Origin: Chlorella sorokiniana
Lineage: Eukaryota; Chlorophyta; Trebouxiophyceae; Chlorellales; Chlorellaceae
DNA length: 64,000 nt
Reading direction: 5' to 3'
NCBI GenBank assembly: GCA_025917655.1
Contig: CP084620.1
Coordinates: 744,001-808,000 of the forward strand
The position numbers were made by a program, and so were the translations under genes. A model generated the notes under the pieces. It saw nothing but the letters and a program-made list of their open reading frames with translations. It made no database searches and was not told the origin of the DNA. Below are positions 26,320 through 39,037 of this stretch, one piece after another (within the stretch, counting starts at the first letter, position 1; each line of letters begins with the position of its first letter).

Positions 26320-29300
26320 TCAGCTGCTCTTAGCTACCGCGGTGAAGCTACCGCCACGGCTGGTTGAACCGCCGCCTGCCGAGGTGAAGCTGCCAACACC
26401 GCCGCCGCCGACCGTGAACGAGCCGCCGCTGGCGCTGGAGGCTTGGGACGTCGGACGGCTCATTTCACGAAGCTCCTTGAGCACACGATCAACCGTCTTG
26501 CGGCTGATGAAGCGCTGCGGCAGGCAGCAGCGGGGCAGGAGGGAAGGCGGGCGAGCTGGTGTCGCACGCAGCACAAGCACACTCCGTTGGCGTGGGGCCA
26601 GCACTTCCCATATGCCCGCAACAAATAAGGGAACCTCCTGCTTGTCGTCAGCCTGCCGCCTCCCTCCCGCTCGCAGAGCGCGGCCAGCAGCGCCGGACCC
26701 CCAGGCAGCAGCCCGCACCTCCGCCTGCTTGCTCTTGTGCATGGCGGCAAAGCCGGAGGCGCGCTCCAGCTCCCGATACTTGCCCAGCAGCAGCGCCAGG
26801 CGCTGCAGGTCCAGCGCAGCGAAGCGGCCGCCAGGGGCACGCTCCTCCGCCTTCAGCACATCCTCCAGCCTGCCCGGAAGGCGCGGGCGGGTGTGGGGGC
26901 AAGCGTTAGGGTGTGCGTAGGGTGGTGTGCGTAGGGTGGTGTGCGTAGGGTGGTGTGCGTAGGGTGGTGTGCGTGTGTGGTGGGGGGCTCCAAAAGGGGG
27001 CGGGGTGGGGGTGGGGGTGGGGGAGGGAGGGGCACAGTGCAAGGCAGGCGCAAGCAGAGCAGGGCGGGTCCTGCAGGGGCTCACGTTCCAAACACCATGA
27101 GCTCACAGAACAGCAGCGGCTCCGCCAGCTCCTCAGCCAGCCCCGGCACCCCCAGGCTGCCTGCAGCGCGGCTGCAGGGGCGGGGGTGGGGCGGAATGTA
27201 AGGGATGTGGGAGTGGGACGAAGCCAGGGCATGGAGCGGCGGCAGGCGATGCGGCAACACCTTCCTGCGTGCGCGCAGCAGGCAGGGGGCGGGCGATCAA
27301 GAGCGAGGGCACGCTGCACGGCGTGAGGGCTGACGAGCGGGCACACCTGATGCCTCCCAGGTCGCTGAACAGGCGCTGCAGGCCAAAGATGTTGAAGGCG
27401 GGGATGGCGTCTGCACAGGGCAGGCTAGCGAGGCACCGTCAGCCCTAGGATGCACGGCATGCAGCGCTCTCCTTGCCGCCAACGCTGGGTGCACCAGTCT
27501 CCCTCATCGCCCCCACCCCACCCCCACCCCCACCCCACACACACACACAGACCCTAGCAGCACAGTGTGAGCAGGCTGCAGGCAGGCGCGCACCCGACAT
27601 GAGCTGCAGCATGACAGCGTCGGCGGTGTAGCGCAGCAGGCCCCTCAGCATGCGCTCCACGCTGTCCACCGGGCGCTGCGCCTCAGTAGGGAGGCGCACT
27701 CCTGAGTGGGGGCATGGGGGGGAGGGAGGGTGTAAGTAATCGGAGGGGACAGAGGCATGTGCGTCATGATGAGGAAGGCAAGCAGAGGGGTTGCTGTTCT
27801 TGTGGGCTGGCTTTCCGCGGTCAGCCTGAGCAGGCTGCTGGTGCAGGCCCCGGAGCATCCATCCACCCCGCTCATGCCCAGCCCATCATCGGCACTGCTG
27901 CCCCTGTGGGAAGCACAATGAGCAGATTCAGCAGCACCTTGAGGTGCATGATGAGCTCGTCGATGTACGGGCTGTACGCGGTGCTGCGCTGCTGCTGCTC
28001 GGGCGCCCAGTCCAGCTGCTCGCCAGCTGCCAGCGCCGCAGCCGCCCCCGCAGCCGCCGACTGCACCGCCAGCGCCTCAGCTGAGGCCAGCAGGCCCTGC
28101 AGGGCCGCTGCTGCGCTGCCCGCGGGCGCCGTGGAGGCCGAGGGGGCGCCGCCAGGCCGGGCGAGCGTGGCTGGCCCGCCCCCTGCTGCCGTAAAGGACA
28201 GCACTGTGTGGCCCGACTGCTGGCTTCCTGCCTGCGGCTGCGGCTGCTGCTGCTGCTGCTGCATTGCTGGTGCTGGCCTGGCGCCTGAGGGCGAGGGCGA
28301 GCTGGCGTGGCTGCTGCTGTGGCCGGGCAAGCGAGGGGTGGGGCTGGCTTTGCGGCTGCCGCCCGCCTCCGCCTCTTCCCCCGCCGCATGCCCCGCACGG
28401 CGCCGCCCCGTGCCTCGGCCCCCGCCCCAAGCTTTACCGGCGAGCTGCTGCGGCTGCGGCCGCGGCGGCCTGGGCTGGGGCTCCTGCTGGCGGCGGCGGC
28501 GGCGGCGGCGGCGGTTTCCGCCGTCTCCCCGAGCCTGGGCCAGCAAGAAGTCGTCCAGCGGCTGCAGCGCCTGCAGCAGCGCCGCCACGTTGGCCGCCAG
28601 CTGCAGTGCCACCCCCAGCGGTAGCGCCGTGTCCCCGGCCGCCGCATCCAGGCGACGCTGCAGCGCGGGGGCCACCACGCGCGCAAGCATGCGGTCGCGG
28701 CACTGCCGCGCCGCGGGCACCACCTCCCCAGCCGTCAGCAGGCCTTTCAGATAGGCCACTGCAGGGAGCGGAGCGGGGGCGCGAGCAGGGGTCGACCAAG
28801 CCGCCAGGGCACACGTGGGGCACTCAGCCCCACAATGCCCGAGCCTGCAAGGCGCCACCGGACAGCTGGGCCGGAGCAAGGCACCGGGGCCTCGCCCCTG
28901 CAAGTGGCAGTGCAAGGGGCACGCCGCTGCCGGGACGGCTGGGCAGCGCTATATGCCGCACCCGAGTCCACAACGTAGGCTCGCACCGCCCGCGCCAGCT
29001 CAGGCACCATGCCAGAAAACGGGGCCCTGAACGGCGGCCGCTTGTTGGGGGCATCCTGCGGGCACGGCGCGGCAAAGGCCGTGGGTCCAGGACCGCAGTG
29101 TGTGAGCAATGCAGCATGTGCAGCGTGTGCAGCGTCGCCAGCCAAGCACAGGCAGCACACGGCTTCAGTCCAAGTGCTTGGAGTGCGCATGCAGCGTTGG
29201 GCTTGCCTCCGCTTGGAAGGTGGGCGGCAGCGCCAGCACCCTGAACAGCTCGTCCGCCCGCGCCGCGCTGCCCACCTCTACAGGCGAAAGGCTGTCCCCT

Positions 29301-32300
29301 GCCACCGCCGCCTGCACGCACACAGGACGTGCAGGTGGAGGCAGGCAGCCGCAGCCACGACGGGTCGGAAGGCAGGAAGGGGGGAAAGGGGGGGACGAAC
29401 GGGGCGAGCCGGCCCGGCGGCGGCCACGCAAGGGGCTGGCAGTCGACTGCTGGCCTCTGCCCGCCGGGCCCCCACCTCAACGCACCTACAAGGCCACCCC
29501 CACCTCACCCACCCCCACCCCCACCTCTCACACCCCCACCCCCACCTCACACAACCCCACCTCACACCATACCTCCACCCACCTGCACGCTGGCGGCGGT
29601 GGCTGCCCCCAGCAGGTCGTGGTACTTGGCCCTGGAGTGCATGAGCACCTCCCGCACTGCCACCGTCTGGTAGCCGCAGTGGTCTGAGAGGCGATTTGTG
29701 TGTGTGGTGGAAGTGGTGGTTGGTGTGTATGGTGGACGGGATGCGTGTGGGGGGGAGGAAGGGCGGGTGGGCAGCAGATGGCAGGCAGTGAGCAGCAGGG
29801 GCAGGGGAAGCGACAGCTTCGGCGCGCCGCAAGAGCCTAACGTGGCAGTGTGGGCTTCTGCACACACAAAGGTGGCAGGGCCCCACGCGCCGCGCTGCCA
29901 CCCACCCAAGGCCAGGCAGACGAGGAGGATGAAGTCTTTCACCGCCAGCATGGCGGAGGCGGCGGTGGCGCCCTGGAACGCCGGCTCCAGCACCGACTTG
30001 AGGGCCGCCACGGCGGCGTCCCAGGACGCATCCACCTGGCAGGTCGGAGTGGAGGGTTGCAGGGGAGAATGGGGAAGGAATCAGGCATCCAGAGGGGATG
30101 GTGTTGAATGAGTGGGTAAGATCGGAAGGGAGGCGTTTGGTTGCGCTGATGCTGAAGAACAGGCCAGATGCGGGCCCGAAGCTATGCCTGCATTGCCGCC
30201 CGAAGCAACGCGGCGTGGGGACCCAAACACAACAGCCGCTGCCAGCAGGTGCAAGCAGCGGAAGCACTCTATACAGCAAAGCAGTGCTGCAGCTGCCCAC
30301 GTGGGCCGCGATGTCCAGGGGGTGGCCCCCGCTCCCGCCGCCGCCGCCGCCACGCCGTCTTCCACCAGGAAGAACCCCGCCAGCTGGGCGAGGTACGACT
30401 GGTACCGCCCCAGGAAGTCGCCCTGGTGCAGCGCCAGGTCAGCCTCCAGCTGCGGTACATGAAACACGAGACGGCGGTGGGTTGGTAGCGGCTGTGCCGC
30501 CGGGGAAAGGGGCAAAGCTTGTTTCGGGTGGCTCAGGGTCAGCGGTGTGCAGCAGCAGCGCACGGCTGTGCCGCCCAAGGTAGTCCAACCCGGCAGGGCT
30601 TGCAGCAAACAGGGTGCAGGGCTACGACAGGGCAGGGGCCGCGCAGGCAGCGCAGGGCGGCGTCGGCGGCGCGCCTGCTGGCGCCGGTTGCTCGCGTATG
30701 ATTCGGCGAGCTGGGGCAGGCGCCCCAGGCAGGCGTGGATGTGGAGGCAGCGGTGCAGGGGGCCATGTCCACTCCCTCCAGCAGGTCGCCTGTGGGTGTG
30801 TGTGTGTGGGTGGGGGGGGGGGGGTTGGGGGGAGGGGGATGTGTTTTGTGTTGGTTTGAGGGGCGGCGGCTGCGGCAGGCGGGAAGGTGCGGAGGTGCAG
30901 CGTGGGAGGCCGTGAGGGTGAGATGCACGCCGTGAATGAGAGCAGGGGTGTGTGAGCGGGTGCTTGGACCGAACGGACTGGGAGCAGTCCAACAGGGGGA
31001 GGCAAGCATTCCTGTACAATCCCAGGCATGCGAACGCGGCTTGGGCGTGATGTGATGCAGCCGCACAGGCATCATTCGACTGTGCGGCTGGCGTGTGCAA
31101 GCCACCTGTGACGTGCAAGGTGTTGGCCGCCTGCGGGCCCGGCGGCTGAGCTGGCGGCGGCGTCCGTGCAGCAGCCGCAGTTGCTTCCGCTGCCGCCAAG
31201 CGAGCGTTGGAGGACGCTGCTGTGCCTGGAGGCGAGGTGGCGGGCGAGGCCACCTGTGTACCGCCGCCGACCGCTGCGGTACCGCCGCCACTCGCAGGCG
31301 TCCGCGTTGGGGACGTGCCTGCAGCCTGGCGCGCCGCCCTGAAGGCTGCGTGGCGTGCGGCGCCGCCGCTGGTGCTGCCGCTGGAGGCGGGGGCTGCCCT
31401 CTTCCGCTGGCGCCGCGCTGGCGGATCCTGGCGGGGTGGCTGCTGCCGCCGCTGCGCCCGGTGTGCCGGCGGTTGCGGAAGGTAGCGGCAGCGGGGTCGC
31501 CGGGGGCGCCTCCCGCACGCCTGGCCCCTGCAGCGACTGCGCGGCCAGGGCCCCCGCCGCCCGCACATCCCGCAGGCCGTCCAGCGCCGGCAGCAGCAGC
31601 TTGCGCTGCCGCGCCAGCGTCTCCTCCTGCTGCCGCTCGGCGGCGGCCCAGCGCACGGCGCGCATGCCGATCGTGCCGGCCTGCGCCCTCACCGCGGCCA
31701 GCCAGTCGTTGAAGTCGGCCACCGCGCGCTGCTCCAGCTGCGCCACCAGCTGCGCCACGCGCCCCCGCAGGTGCGCCGCCAGCGGCCCCAGCTGCTCTGC
31801 CAGCTCAGCGGTGCCGCCGTCGCCGCCGTCGGCGGCCCCGCCCGCCACGAGCGCCCCAGGCGGCGGCTTCAGGGGCGTGGCGTCCCTGCTGGCGCTGCCG
31901 TTGTGCACGCCTGCGGTTGGCAGGAGTGGCGGCTGGGCGGCGGCGCCGCCGCTCCACCGCAGCACGTCGCCGTGTTCCCCCTGTATCGTCTCCAGCGTCT
32001 TGAACGCCTTGTACAGCTGCCTGCCTTCTATGTACTTCGAGGCCTTGGCACACAGCTGCAGCACCCGGAGGGCCGCCCTCACGGCCTGCAGTGGCCCGTC
32101 AGGCAAACGGCGTGATGCGTTGTCAGCGGCCAGCTGCCCGCCTGGCCCACAGTGCAGGCATGGACCCCGCCCAGGGTCTGAAATACGAGGTGCAGCTGCG
32201 CGGGCGAGGGCACCAGGTGCATCAGCACTTTCTACAGCCCTCATGGCCCCCCTCCCCCCCCTCTCACACGTCTGCCGAGCCGCACCTGGCGTGCCGCCGC

Positions 32301-32957
32301 CACTTTGCCCTGCAGCGCCGCCGCCTCCTGCACCTGCTCCAGCCGCCCCGCAAAGGCCGCCCCCGCCGCCTGAAGCGCGGCGTTGCTGGCCAGCAGCTGC
32401 TGGCGCAGCGCGGTCGTGGACCGCTGCATGGTGCCCAGCTCGTGCATGGTGCCCGCAATCTCGGGCGCGTTGGACCTGACAGGCGTGCGGAGCAAGCGCA
32501 GTGATGCGGGCAGCGGAGGGACAAGCGTTGGCGAAACGCTGCTGCCTTCGCAATCAAGCCCAACCATGCCAGCTCCCGCCTTTCCGGGGCAGGGCAGGCA
32601 CACACCCAAACAGCAGCAGCGGCACTGCCACACAAATCAAGCAGCCGGCGCCGCCAGCTGCCGGGCCGCCCACCTGCAGATCTGCTGGATCTCCGCCTCC
32701 TTCTCCTCCTCCACCTCCTGCAGCAGCCCCAGCACCGTTTCCAGCAAGCTGGCCTGCGCCAGCTCAGCGTCCCCCTGGCTCGTCGTGGCCGACTCGCTGC
32801 CGCCGGGCGGCGGCGCCGGCAGCTGCTCGCCGGGCGGCGCCACGTCAAACACCGCCTTGACCAGCGGCGCCACGTCGTCGCTCTCAATGGACGAGGCCAC
32901 CAGCTCCTTGAGGAAGTCGAGCGTGGCGCCGCTGGACGCCAGCATCGCCTGGCTCAT
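26320..32957 (-). CDS. SEC15: Exocyst complex component SEC15
   Basis: SEC15 is the exocyst subunit that links Rab GTPases on secretory vesicles to the tethering complex at the plasma membrane. From the start MSQAMLASSGATLDFLKELV the reading continues with LLETVLGLLQEVEEEKEAEI, ALRVLQLCAKASKYIEGRQL and YKAFKTLETIQGEH. The plant SEC15 block follows: VADFNDWLAAVRAQAGTIGM then AERQQEETLARQRK. Farther on are LLEGVDMAPLHRCLHIHACL, YQSYLAQLAGFFLVEDGVA, CGYQTVAVREVLMHSRAKYH, MVPELARAVRAYVVDSG, YIDELIMHLKVLLNLLIVLP, VDSVERMLRGLLRYTADAVM, FNIFGLQRLFSDLGGI, and near the end RLEDVLKAEERAPGGRF with FISRKTVDRVLKELREM. The order fits the whole family length. Introns are many and rich in simple repeats, and low-complexity Ala/Pro/Gln stretches are inserted (about 28080-28560 and 31200-31500). 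Several frame changes fall in GC-rich runs. The tail is Ser/Gly-rich. Confidence 0.88.
26911..26974. repeat. 14-bp tandem repeat (TGCGTAGGGTGGTG) in a SEC15 intron
   Basis: About four copies of a 14-base unit, TGCGTAGGGTGGTG, lie head to tail and then run into a GTGTGTGG-rich stretch. They lie in an intron. The unit contains TAGGG but is not the plant or algal telomere repeat TTTAGGG. Confidence 0.85.
27504..27551. repeat. C/A-rich simple repeat at a SEC15 intron edge
   Basis: CCCCCACCCCA-type repeats on the plus strand are followed by an (AC)n run. Similar C4A tracts occur in other SEC15 introns (about 29500-29580) and appear as G/T-rich runs on the other strand. They are intronic and have no visible coding role. 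Confidence 0.7.
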
Positions 32958-33392
32958 GGCCGCTCACCCCAAACTGGTTGGGTGGCCGAAGGCTGGCGGC
33001 ACCACGAACAGGGCGGGAGGGACCGGCGCCTCCTGGCGCGGCGCGCCTCCTTACTTGATCTCGGTGAAACCTGGATGCGCCCGTGTTCCTAAACTCTCTC
33101 AAACCCACACGGCGCCGCCTGAACGACGGCAGTGATCACAAACCGGCGACTTAGAGTTGACAACACGGCTTCATCAAACAATAAGTTGGACACGAATAAG
33201 TGGGACGCAGCAGGCATGCACATCAGCCCAGCCGGAAGCCTGCCAGCCACCATCTCTCCGCCGGCGGCGCGCTGCGCTGCAGGTCGTGCCACCTCTTGTG
33301 AATGCCTAACCGCCTGCCCTGGCTTGCATCCCTCTTCTCACCGATTTCTCAACGGCTCTAGTCTGGCACGCACCCCGCTTCGGCCACGCACT
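32958..33392. promoter_or_regulatory. Divergent intergenic region, SEC15 / RING-H2 ligase
   Basis: These 435 bases between divergent start codons include a less GC-rich stretch at about 33120-33215. No protein-like frame and no recognised promoter element were seen. Confidence 0.45.
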
Positions 33393-34840
33393 ATGACTTC
33401 AGGCGGCGTGCTTCTGGCGCCTTCTTTCCAGGACCTTCAGCAAGCTCTCAACAGGAAGCAGACGTTTGAGGGCACTTGCAAGTCGCTCGCAGAGCGAACA
33501 GAAGTGCTGAGCGCCCCGGAGTGCCGGCCGCTGCTTGCACGCGCTCGGACCCTGCTCCGCTCCAGGTGAGCTCTGCTGTTGTGGCAACCTTATGTTGGTG
33601 GTTGCAGGCCTTTTGTGCCGCTATAAGATTGCCGTTCGCATCACTGCTTCCGCGTGCCATGCTGCAGATTCACCACCCGGCCCTTTTGGGTGGCTGGCAG
33701 GGAGCTGTTCCGTGCCGCCCTGGCACACGCCGGCAGCGACGCCGGCCTCAGGCAGCAGCTGGCGGAGTACATCGCAGAATGCGATGAGTTCCTTGGTGAT
33801 GCTCCAGGCACTTCCGCTGCAGGCGAGGCAACCGCAGCAGGCAGCGCTGCCGCTGGTGCGCCGGCCGACAGCGCCACCACCGCAATGTTTGCCGGCGTGC
33901 CGGCCCCTCCAGCCGCTGGCGGGTACTTGTTTGAAGGGCAGCTGTCGGGTGCTGGGGCCCGTTCGCCGCCACGTCCACAACCCAGCCTTATGGATATGCT
34001 GAGTGGGGCGCTGGCACGGCAGCTGGCGGGCGCGCAGGCGCAGACACAAGCGCAGCAGCAAGGCGGCGAGCAGGAGCGCGATCAAGACGGCGGAGCTGAG
34101 GGCCAGCAGCAGCAGCAGCAGCAGCAGGGCGGGGCGGCGGAGGGGCAGCAGCAGGCCGAGCAACAGCTCGAGCAGCAGCTGGCGCCGGATGTGCTGGAAG
34201 CCATCGAGCAGGAGCTGGACGCCATTGCCGTGCGGCTGATGGAGGAGACAGGCCAGGCGGCGGCGGCGCAGCGTGCTGCCCCACCAGCGTCCAAGCGAGT
34301 GGTGGCCAGCCTGCCCAAGGAGAGTTTGACTGTGGAGCGGCTGGGGCAGCTGGGCGGGCCGGGGACGCGATGCCCGGTGTGCATGTGAGTCCGGGCGGCT
34401 GAACTGGCTGCTCTGGCATGGCGGCCGCTCAACCTGGGCGCCTCGGTGTGGACGGCTCATTCTGCCTGCTGCTATGCAGGGACGAGCTGTCAGCGGGGGA
34501 CGAGGTGCAGGTGATGCCGTGCCGCCATGTGTTCCACCCGCCGTGCCTGGCGCCGTGGCTTGCAGACAACAACAGCTGTCCAACATGCAGGCAAGCGTGG
34601 GCCAGCGGGTATCCCTGCACAGAGCGTGCACCCTGGCTAGCCCTCCTCCTTGCTGCAAGGTGTATGCCACAGATTCTGGTCTCGCGAGTCTCGGTCACAC
34701 ACGAATGCCCTAGTCGCAGGCACGAGCTGCCCACGGACGACTGGCGGTATGAGGACCGGAAGGAGCGGGCACGGGTGGAGGAGGAGGAGCGGCGTGGGGC
34801 GGCCAACGCTGTCTCGCACAACGAGTTCCTGTACATCTAG
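33393..34840 (+). CDS. RING-H2 E3 ubiquitin ligase, AIP2-like
   Basis: Four exons (33393-33565, 33668-34384, 34480-34590, 34720-34840) join cleanly in frame to 373 codons plus a stop. The C-terminal RING-H2 (about residues 293-334) reads CPVCMDELSAGDEVQVMPCR, then HVFHPPCLAPWLADNNSCPT and CRHELP. It has the C3H2C3 ligand pattern that binds two zincs and recruits the E2. The tail DDWRYEDRKERARVEEEERR and NAVSHNEFLYI is the signature of plant AIP2, an E3 ligase known in Arabidopsis for ABI3 turnover; whether the algal target is similar cannot be said. The N-terminal half is a helical domain, starting MTSGGVLLAPSFQDLQQAL, found in AIP2 relatives. The middle holds a Gln run (about 34105-34128) and a Glu/Gln-rich coiled segment. 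The last intron starts with GC. There is no frame break. Confidence 0.88.
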
Positions 34841-34893
34841 GCATTATCCACATTCAGTTGCGCACGCTTATAACAGACACCATTACCTGTACC

Positions 34894-34898
34894 TGTAA
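34894..34898 (+). terminator. Candidate TGTAA polyadenylation signal of the RING-H2 gene
   Basis: TGTAA starts 54 bases after the stop at 34840. The rest of the 340-base gap up to the MATE gene (34841-35180) shows no gene. Confidence 0.55.
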
Positions 34899-35180
34899 CA
34901 GTCCCTCGGCCCCCTCGGCTTCAACAAAGGAAGAGCGCCAGCCGCCGCCCGCCTGGCGCCCCAAGTCCAAGCATCCGCCGACCTCGGCTCTTAGAAACCG
35001 GTGCAGTTTCGTTCGAATCTTGTCTCGATTGCATTGTTATCATTTGATACGTGTCCATTCTGCGCGGCGAAAAGACACCGAGTGTTCGAGCCGGGAAACC
35101 ACTTTGCACGACCTATCGGGCAGCCAATCCATAACAGCAGGAATATACAGATTTTGTCTCAGCGCTCTTAGCCCTCAACG

Positions 35181-38100
35181 ATGGGTGAGGGCTCTGGTGC
35201 TTCGTCGGGTCCTGGCCTGGGAGCACGCCAGTGGGAGGCGCTGCAGATGGAGAGGCCTGAATGGCAGCAGCACGCGGCTCCGACGTTTACCCTCGACGAG
35301 GATGAAGAGCCGCTCCTGGCGCCACCCCCGCTGTTGACGGCGCCACGTCCGGCGACGACCGTAGCCGACAGCTTCACAGAGCGGCGTCCAAGTTCCAAGT
35401 CGTGGCTGAGGGGGAGGAGGAGGGCTGGCGCATTTACCGACACGAGGCGTGGCGGTGAGGCACTGCCTGCCTGCCACACGAGTCCTGTAGAGGTGGCGTG
35501 TGAGCGGGGGTAGTCATAGGGGGCATCCCCGCCTCACGCTCCCTGCCTCTGGCCCCCTGCCGCAGCATCATGCAGCTGGCGGGCCCCATCGTGGTCAGCC
35601 AGTTCATGAACTTTGCGCTGAACATGGTGTCGGTGGCCTTCATCGGGAGGCTGTCCCAGGAGAAGATGGCGGTGGCGGTGCTGGCCTCCAGCTTCATGTC
35701 AGTCACCGGCTTCTCGGTCGTGATGGGCCTGCTGGGCGCGCTGGACACGCTGGGCGGCCAGGCCTGGGGCGCCAAGAACTACCGCGCGCTGGGCCTGGTG
35801 CTGCAGAAGGCGGTGAGAGGACGCGGGGCGCTGGGGAAGCCCCTGGGCCAAATGTTCGCCGCCTCCCATTTCCCAGTGCCTGTTGCCGCCCCCTTCCGCC
35901 TGTGTGCCAGATCGTCACCACTTTGGCCACCACCCTTGCCGTCTGCGTGCTGTGGGCCAACGTGGAGCCCCTCATGCGGGCGGTGGGCCAGGAGGAGGCG
36001 ATTGCGCGCGGCGCCGCACGCTACCTCCTCCTCTCCATGCCCGCCCTGCTCTGCACCGGCATGTTCGAGTGCCTCAAGCGCTACCTCATGGCGCAGGTGG
36101 GTGCGACGGGTGCCGGGCTGGCTTGGGTGGGGTGTGTTGGAAGGGCCCGGGAGGTTCGCCTTTGGCGACAACCAGCGGTGCTCCAGCAGCCGCCAGCTGG
36201 TGCCAGCCCTGGTGGCTCTCCATCTGTTCCCGCCTTGCCCCTCCGTTCCCGCACCCAGGGCGTGGTCACCCCCGTCACCGCTGTCTCCTGCCTGGCCCTG
36301 GCCCTGGCTCCCCTCTTCAACTGGCTCTTCATCTTCCGCCTGGGCGGCGGCCTGGACGGCGCGGTGGCGGCGCTGGTCGCGTGCAACGCCTCCATGCTGG
36401 GCCTGCTGGCGGCCTACGTGGTGTGGCACGGCGGCGCCGCCGCGGAACCCCGGAGCAGACGTGGCACGGCTGGTGAGAGGAGTGTGTGTGTGTGTGTGTG
36501 TGGGGGGGCCTTGCTCACCCGTCAGCGAAGCTGAGGCAGCCCGGATTGCTTCTGTTCTGTGAGCTATAATTCCTGGGAGCGCTGGCCTGGCGGCCCAGCA
36601 ACCCCTCTGTGCTGGTGGCCCCAGCTCGCTTCTTCTGCCTCCCCGCAGGTCCCGCGACTGCCTCAAGGGCCTGGGCTCCTACTACAAGCTGGCGCTGCCC
36701 TCCACCCTCATGGTGCGGCGTGATGTGCGGCCCGGCGGCAGGGCAGGGCTCGTGGCCCCGCCTGCCTGGCTGGCATGCCGAGCGGCGGTTGCCTGCCCGC
36801 TTCCCCCGCGGTCCCTTGCCTCTTTCCTCTCAACCGCGCCTGTCTCTTCGCCTCAAGTATCCGCCCCCTGCACCGCCGCCGCGCTGCCCGCAGGTGTGCC
36901 TGGAGTGGTGGGCCTACGAGCTGTGCATCTTCATGTCGGGGTGGCTGCCGCACCCCACGCGCCAGGTGGCGGCCATGGGGGTGATGATGCAGGTGTCGGG
37001 GCTGGCCTACATGCTGCCCATGGTGAGCTCCCTTGGGGGAGGGGAGGGGAGCCGGGGGAGGGAGCGCAGGCGGCGGCGCTCCAGGGCGCGCGTGGCATGC
37101 GCATTGGTGGGATGAGCATGGTCCCCTCTTCTCCCACACCTGCCCCCTGCGGCAACCCCTTCCCCCAGGGCCTCTCCTGCGCCACCTCGGTGCGCGTGAG
37201 CAACGCGCTGGGCGCCGGGCTGCCGCACAGCGCGCGGCGCAGCGCGCACACCGCCACCGCCATCACCGCGTGCACCCAGGCGGCGCTGCTCACCTCGATC
37301 CTGCTGGGCAGGAACGCGATCGGGCGGATCTTCACAAACGTGCCAGAGGTGGGTAGGTTGCGGGCGCCCTCGCTGATGGACCCCGCGCCGATGCTGTTCC
37401 CACGGCGCCCGGAGCCTGGCATTGCGAGGTTGGCGTTGGAACAAGAACGAGCTGCAGCGGGCTGCGGGGAGATCACATGCTGGTTTCCCATGCACCTCAA
37501 CAGCCGGCCCCTGTACGCGACCCCTCCCCCTTGTGCCAGGTCATCGCCGTCTGCGCCGCCACCTTCCCCCTCATGTCCGCCTCCATGTTTGGCGACGGCC
37601 TGAACGCCGTGATCAGCGGGGTGCTGCGCGGGGCGGGCGCCAGGAGCTGGGCGCGCTGCTCAACCTGACCAGGTGGGCTGGGCGAGGGTCTGGGCTGGGC
37701 TGGGCGCGCAGGCCGCTCGCAGCTCTCCTGACGGCGGCGAGCATGGGGCAGCACTGCCAGGCAGCTGCCCGGACAGGGACCTGCCCTGGGCGGCAGTCAT
37801 GCGGCTGTGGTGTGCGACTTTTGTACAGCACCCCGCAGCCGAGGCGCTGCAAGCCCCCCACACACACACACACACCACCCACCCACACCCACACACCCAC
37901 ACACCCACACATACCCACACATACCCACACACACCCACCCACGTTTGTGCAGCTACTGGGGCCTGGGCCTGCCCACCGCCTACGTGCTGGCTGTGCGGGC
38001 GGGGCTGGAGCTGCGGGGGCTGTGGGGCGGCCTCATCCTGGCCACCAGCGTGCAGGGCAGCATCATGCTCGTCGTCCTCGCCCGCTTCAACTGGGGCAGG

Positions 38101-38376
38101 GAGGCGGAGCGCGCGGCGCAGCTGGTGGCGTCTGGGAGCGGCGAGGCCCCGCGTGTGGCGGGATCGCGTGCGAGGACAGCGCCGCCAAGCTGCACACGGG
38201 ACCAGGCAGGCGGCGCAGCGGCGACACGCGAGACGGCAGCGGAGGAGGGCCACATTCGCGGCCAGCTGATGTCGAGAGGCAGTAGGCTGGGCGGGTGCCT
38301 GCGGCGCGGCCTGCTGCCTGCCCTCCCCCGTGTCAGCGCATGTAAGGCAAGCAAGAGTGAAACACCCACTTCCTAG
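35181..38376 (+). CDS. MATE-family efflux transporter
   Basis: MATE proteins export organic cations, flavonoids or other metabolites in exchange for H+ or Na+. This one resembles the plant DTX/TT12 branch. The N-terminus is a soluble acidic segment (TFTLDEDEEPLLAPPP, with a possible dileucine sorting signal). Membrane exons then give SIMQLAGPIVVSQFMNFALN, LLGALDTLGGQAWGAKNYRA (the family G-AWGA block), LLLSMPALLCTGMFECLKRY, CLALALAPLFNWLFIFRLGG, CLEWWAYELCIFMSGWLPHP, LSCATSVRVSNALGAGLPHS (family signature), TFPLMSASMFGDGLNAVISG and YWGLGLPTAYVLAVRAGLEL. Together these make twelve membrane spans in two bundles. The cytosolic tail to 38376 is low-complexity. The frame breaks once near LRGAG(R)QELGALL at about 37640. 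Some intron edges are approximate. The substrate cannot be told. Confidence 0.9.
36481..36505. repeat. (GT)n and G run in a MATE intron
   Basis: About nine GT units are followed by seven G. The run directly follows an exon (TGGCACGGCTG|GTGAG) and so lies in an intron. Confidence 0.75.
37857..37943. repeat. CA-rich microsatellite at the 3' end of a MATE intron
   Basis: This is a mixed (CA)n / (CCCA)n tract of about 85 bases that ends just before the acceptor of the last exon (TTTGTGCAG at about 37952). Confidence 0.8.
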
Positions 38377-39037
38377 ATTGCCGCCCTCTCACAGCAAGGA
38401 GCTGCTGCAACATAAAATGACCCGGTGGGTAGAGGGGTCTGTCTTGCTGTGGCATCCAACACCCTTGCGCCCTGGACCCCTCGGCGCCCCCACCCCCTCC
38501 TGCTTCGTTCAACCGTGTGTGCTTGCATGCGCACTCATCAAAGCGGGACTACTGCTGCTGGGCGGTGCTGACTGGGTGGGCAGTAGCTGTGGAGCAGCAC
38601 GCTGGCCGCTCTGTAGCACTGGCTGGCAGCACCGCGCGCTGGCTCTGCACTCCGCGTGTGGGGCAAGGTGCTGGGATGGTTGTGAGCATCTGCAGCGGAG
38701 CTCTGCAATTCCTTCTCTATGTGCCAGCCTCAGAGAGAGTGCCAGGCGCTAGCCAGCTGGTACCTGCACCCGCCTGGTAGGCGGCGGAGCCAACGCAATG
38801 CGCCCAACGGGTGCGCCACCCCTGGTGCACTCGGCGCTCCGTAAGGCTTGCTCAACGCGAGTCATTGAAACCAGAAATTGCGGTTGGGAGGTATATGTCC
38901 CAACCTGGGAATCTGACTGCCTGCCGGAACGGTCGTTTTCTTTTCCTCGGCCACGCGTGCATAAATAGACCGATTTGAGGTCTTTTCTTATACCATTTCT
39001 CTGATTTATCCATTGTTCTGAGCCCATCAGCTGAATC
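38377..39037. promoter_or_regulatory. Upstream region of ferritin-like gene A
   Basis: These 661 bases separate the MATE stop from the ferritin-like gene. A TATA-like CATAAATAG lies at 38960-38968, 69 bases before the start codon. Just upstream is the block TTTTCTTTTCCTCGGCCACGCGTGC (38936-38960), which recurs before gene B. The first half shows no recognisable gene. Confidence 0.6.

Noticed and set aside
26911-26974. TAGGG-containing tandem repeat as interstitial telomere sequence
   Set aside because: The unit is 14 bases and not TTTAGGG; it is an ordinary intronic minisatellite.
27714-29244. Long plus-strand frames over SEC15
   Set aside because: They are Ala/Pro/Cys/Arg-rich shadows of minus-strand exons with clear SEC15 motifs.
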